In this document: positions 63,721 to 64,000 of the stretch, in pieces
Numbering within the stretch: position 1 is the stretch's first letter
Layout: each line of letters starts with the position of its first letter
Assembly (NCBI GenBank): GCA_964304625.1
Contig: OZ199838.1
Location: 13,950,001 to 14,014,000 of the forward strand
DNA length: 64,000 nucleotides
Source of the DNA: Kudoa neothunni
Taxonomy: Eukaryota > Cnidaria
Reading direction: 5' to 3'
Made by a program: the position numbers and the translations under genes
Notes under the pieces: model-generated
What the model saw: only the letters and a program-made list of their open reading frames with translations
The model's database searches: none
Told to the model about the DNA's origin: nothing

Positions 63721-63896
63721 GGTAGGTATTTGTTTACAAATACATGAAATTTTTATAAACCTTGTATTTTATTTGTCTACAATTTCCTATATATATATTA
63801 TATATAAAGTAGTAATGCCCATCTGTTTGAGTGTGCACAATTCTTCTCCCTATACAAAGGCTTTTTAGAACATTTGAAATTATTTTTATACATTAA

Positions 63897-64000
63897 CCCT
63901 CATACACGCGCTAAAAAAATCACTTTCCCCATGCCAGGGGTCATTTTGACCCTCGCCTTACAGAGAAAACTCTTAATTTTTTTGTATGAATGGTTTTTAT
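63897..64000 (+). mobile_element. piggyBac-like terminus running off the window
   Basis: TTAA (63893-63896) is followed by CCCTCATACACGCGC. A hairpin GGGTCATTTTGACCC follows about 40 bp inside. This layout matches the TTAA-flanked ends of families B and C. The other end lies beyond the window. Confidence 0.5.

Noticed and set aside
1-64000. CRISPR arrays, rRNA and functional tRNA genes
   Set aside because: No regularly spaced direct repeats, no conserved rRNA segments and no cloverleaf-capable tRNA with both boxes and acceptor stem were seen; the tRNA-like unit at 62.5 kb fits a SINE better.

Overview
The window is nuclear DNA of an AT-rich animal with very small introns. Animal origin is shown by a Pumilio gene (PUF domain), a TAO-type STE20 kinase and secreted cathepsin L-like genes. 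All are spliced with GT-AG introns, mostly 32-74 bp long. The phylum cannot be fixed from the sequence: low-complexity Asn/Ser/Gln-rich protein and tiny introns would suit several small-genome invertebrates.

Layout. 1-6.2 kb: a five-exon Pumilio gene on the + strand, about 1285 residues, with eight PUF repeats at the C-terminus. 6.2-9.2 kb: mostly empty, with a BEL/Pao-type LTR fossil and a hAT-like terminus. 9.2-12.4 kb: a decayed ZBED-like hAT split by a piggyBac element. 13.4-18.8 kb: two cathepsin L-like genes on the - strand, with identical five-exon layouts. The copy at 17.6-18.8 kb keeps all catalytic residues. The copy at 13.4-14.6 kb has lost both the nucleophilic Cys and the oxyanion-hole Gln but is otherwise an intact spliced gene.

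19.5-36 kb is a dense transposon field. A ZBED-like hAT (19.5-24.3 kb) carries a Tigger/pogo element. It is followed by a pogo-like MITE, two decayed piggyBac elements, a Helitron-like 3' terminus, and a third hAT (30.1-35.7 kb) carrying a 2.6 kb piggyBac. 36.3-37.4 kb is a short non-autonomous Helitron. 38.1-39.9 kb is a nine-exon gene for an unrecognised type I membrane protein (- strand). 41-45.5 kb holds a pogo-like element, a BEL/Pao fossil and a piggyBac beside it. 45.8 kb has a small single-exon gene for a probable mitochondrial membrane protein. 47.4-52.8 kb is again transposons (a large pogo-like element with another inside it, a hAT zinc-finger relic, a piggyBac-type element).

54.3-61.8 kb is the 17-exon TAO kinase gene (about 781 residues). 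Fifteen of its introns are 38-211 bp. The other is 4.1 kb and is swollen by a pogo-like element that contains a hAT MITE and a piggyBac MITE. 62-64 kb holds a tRNA-derived SINE-like unit, a 584 bp hAT MITE and two further transposon ends. Host genes make up less than a third of the window. Four host loci (pum, the protease pair, the membrane protein and the kinase) look whole. No tRNA, rRNA or CRISPR array was found.
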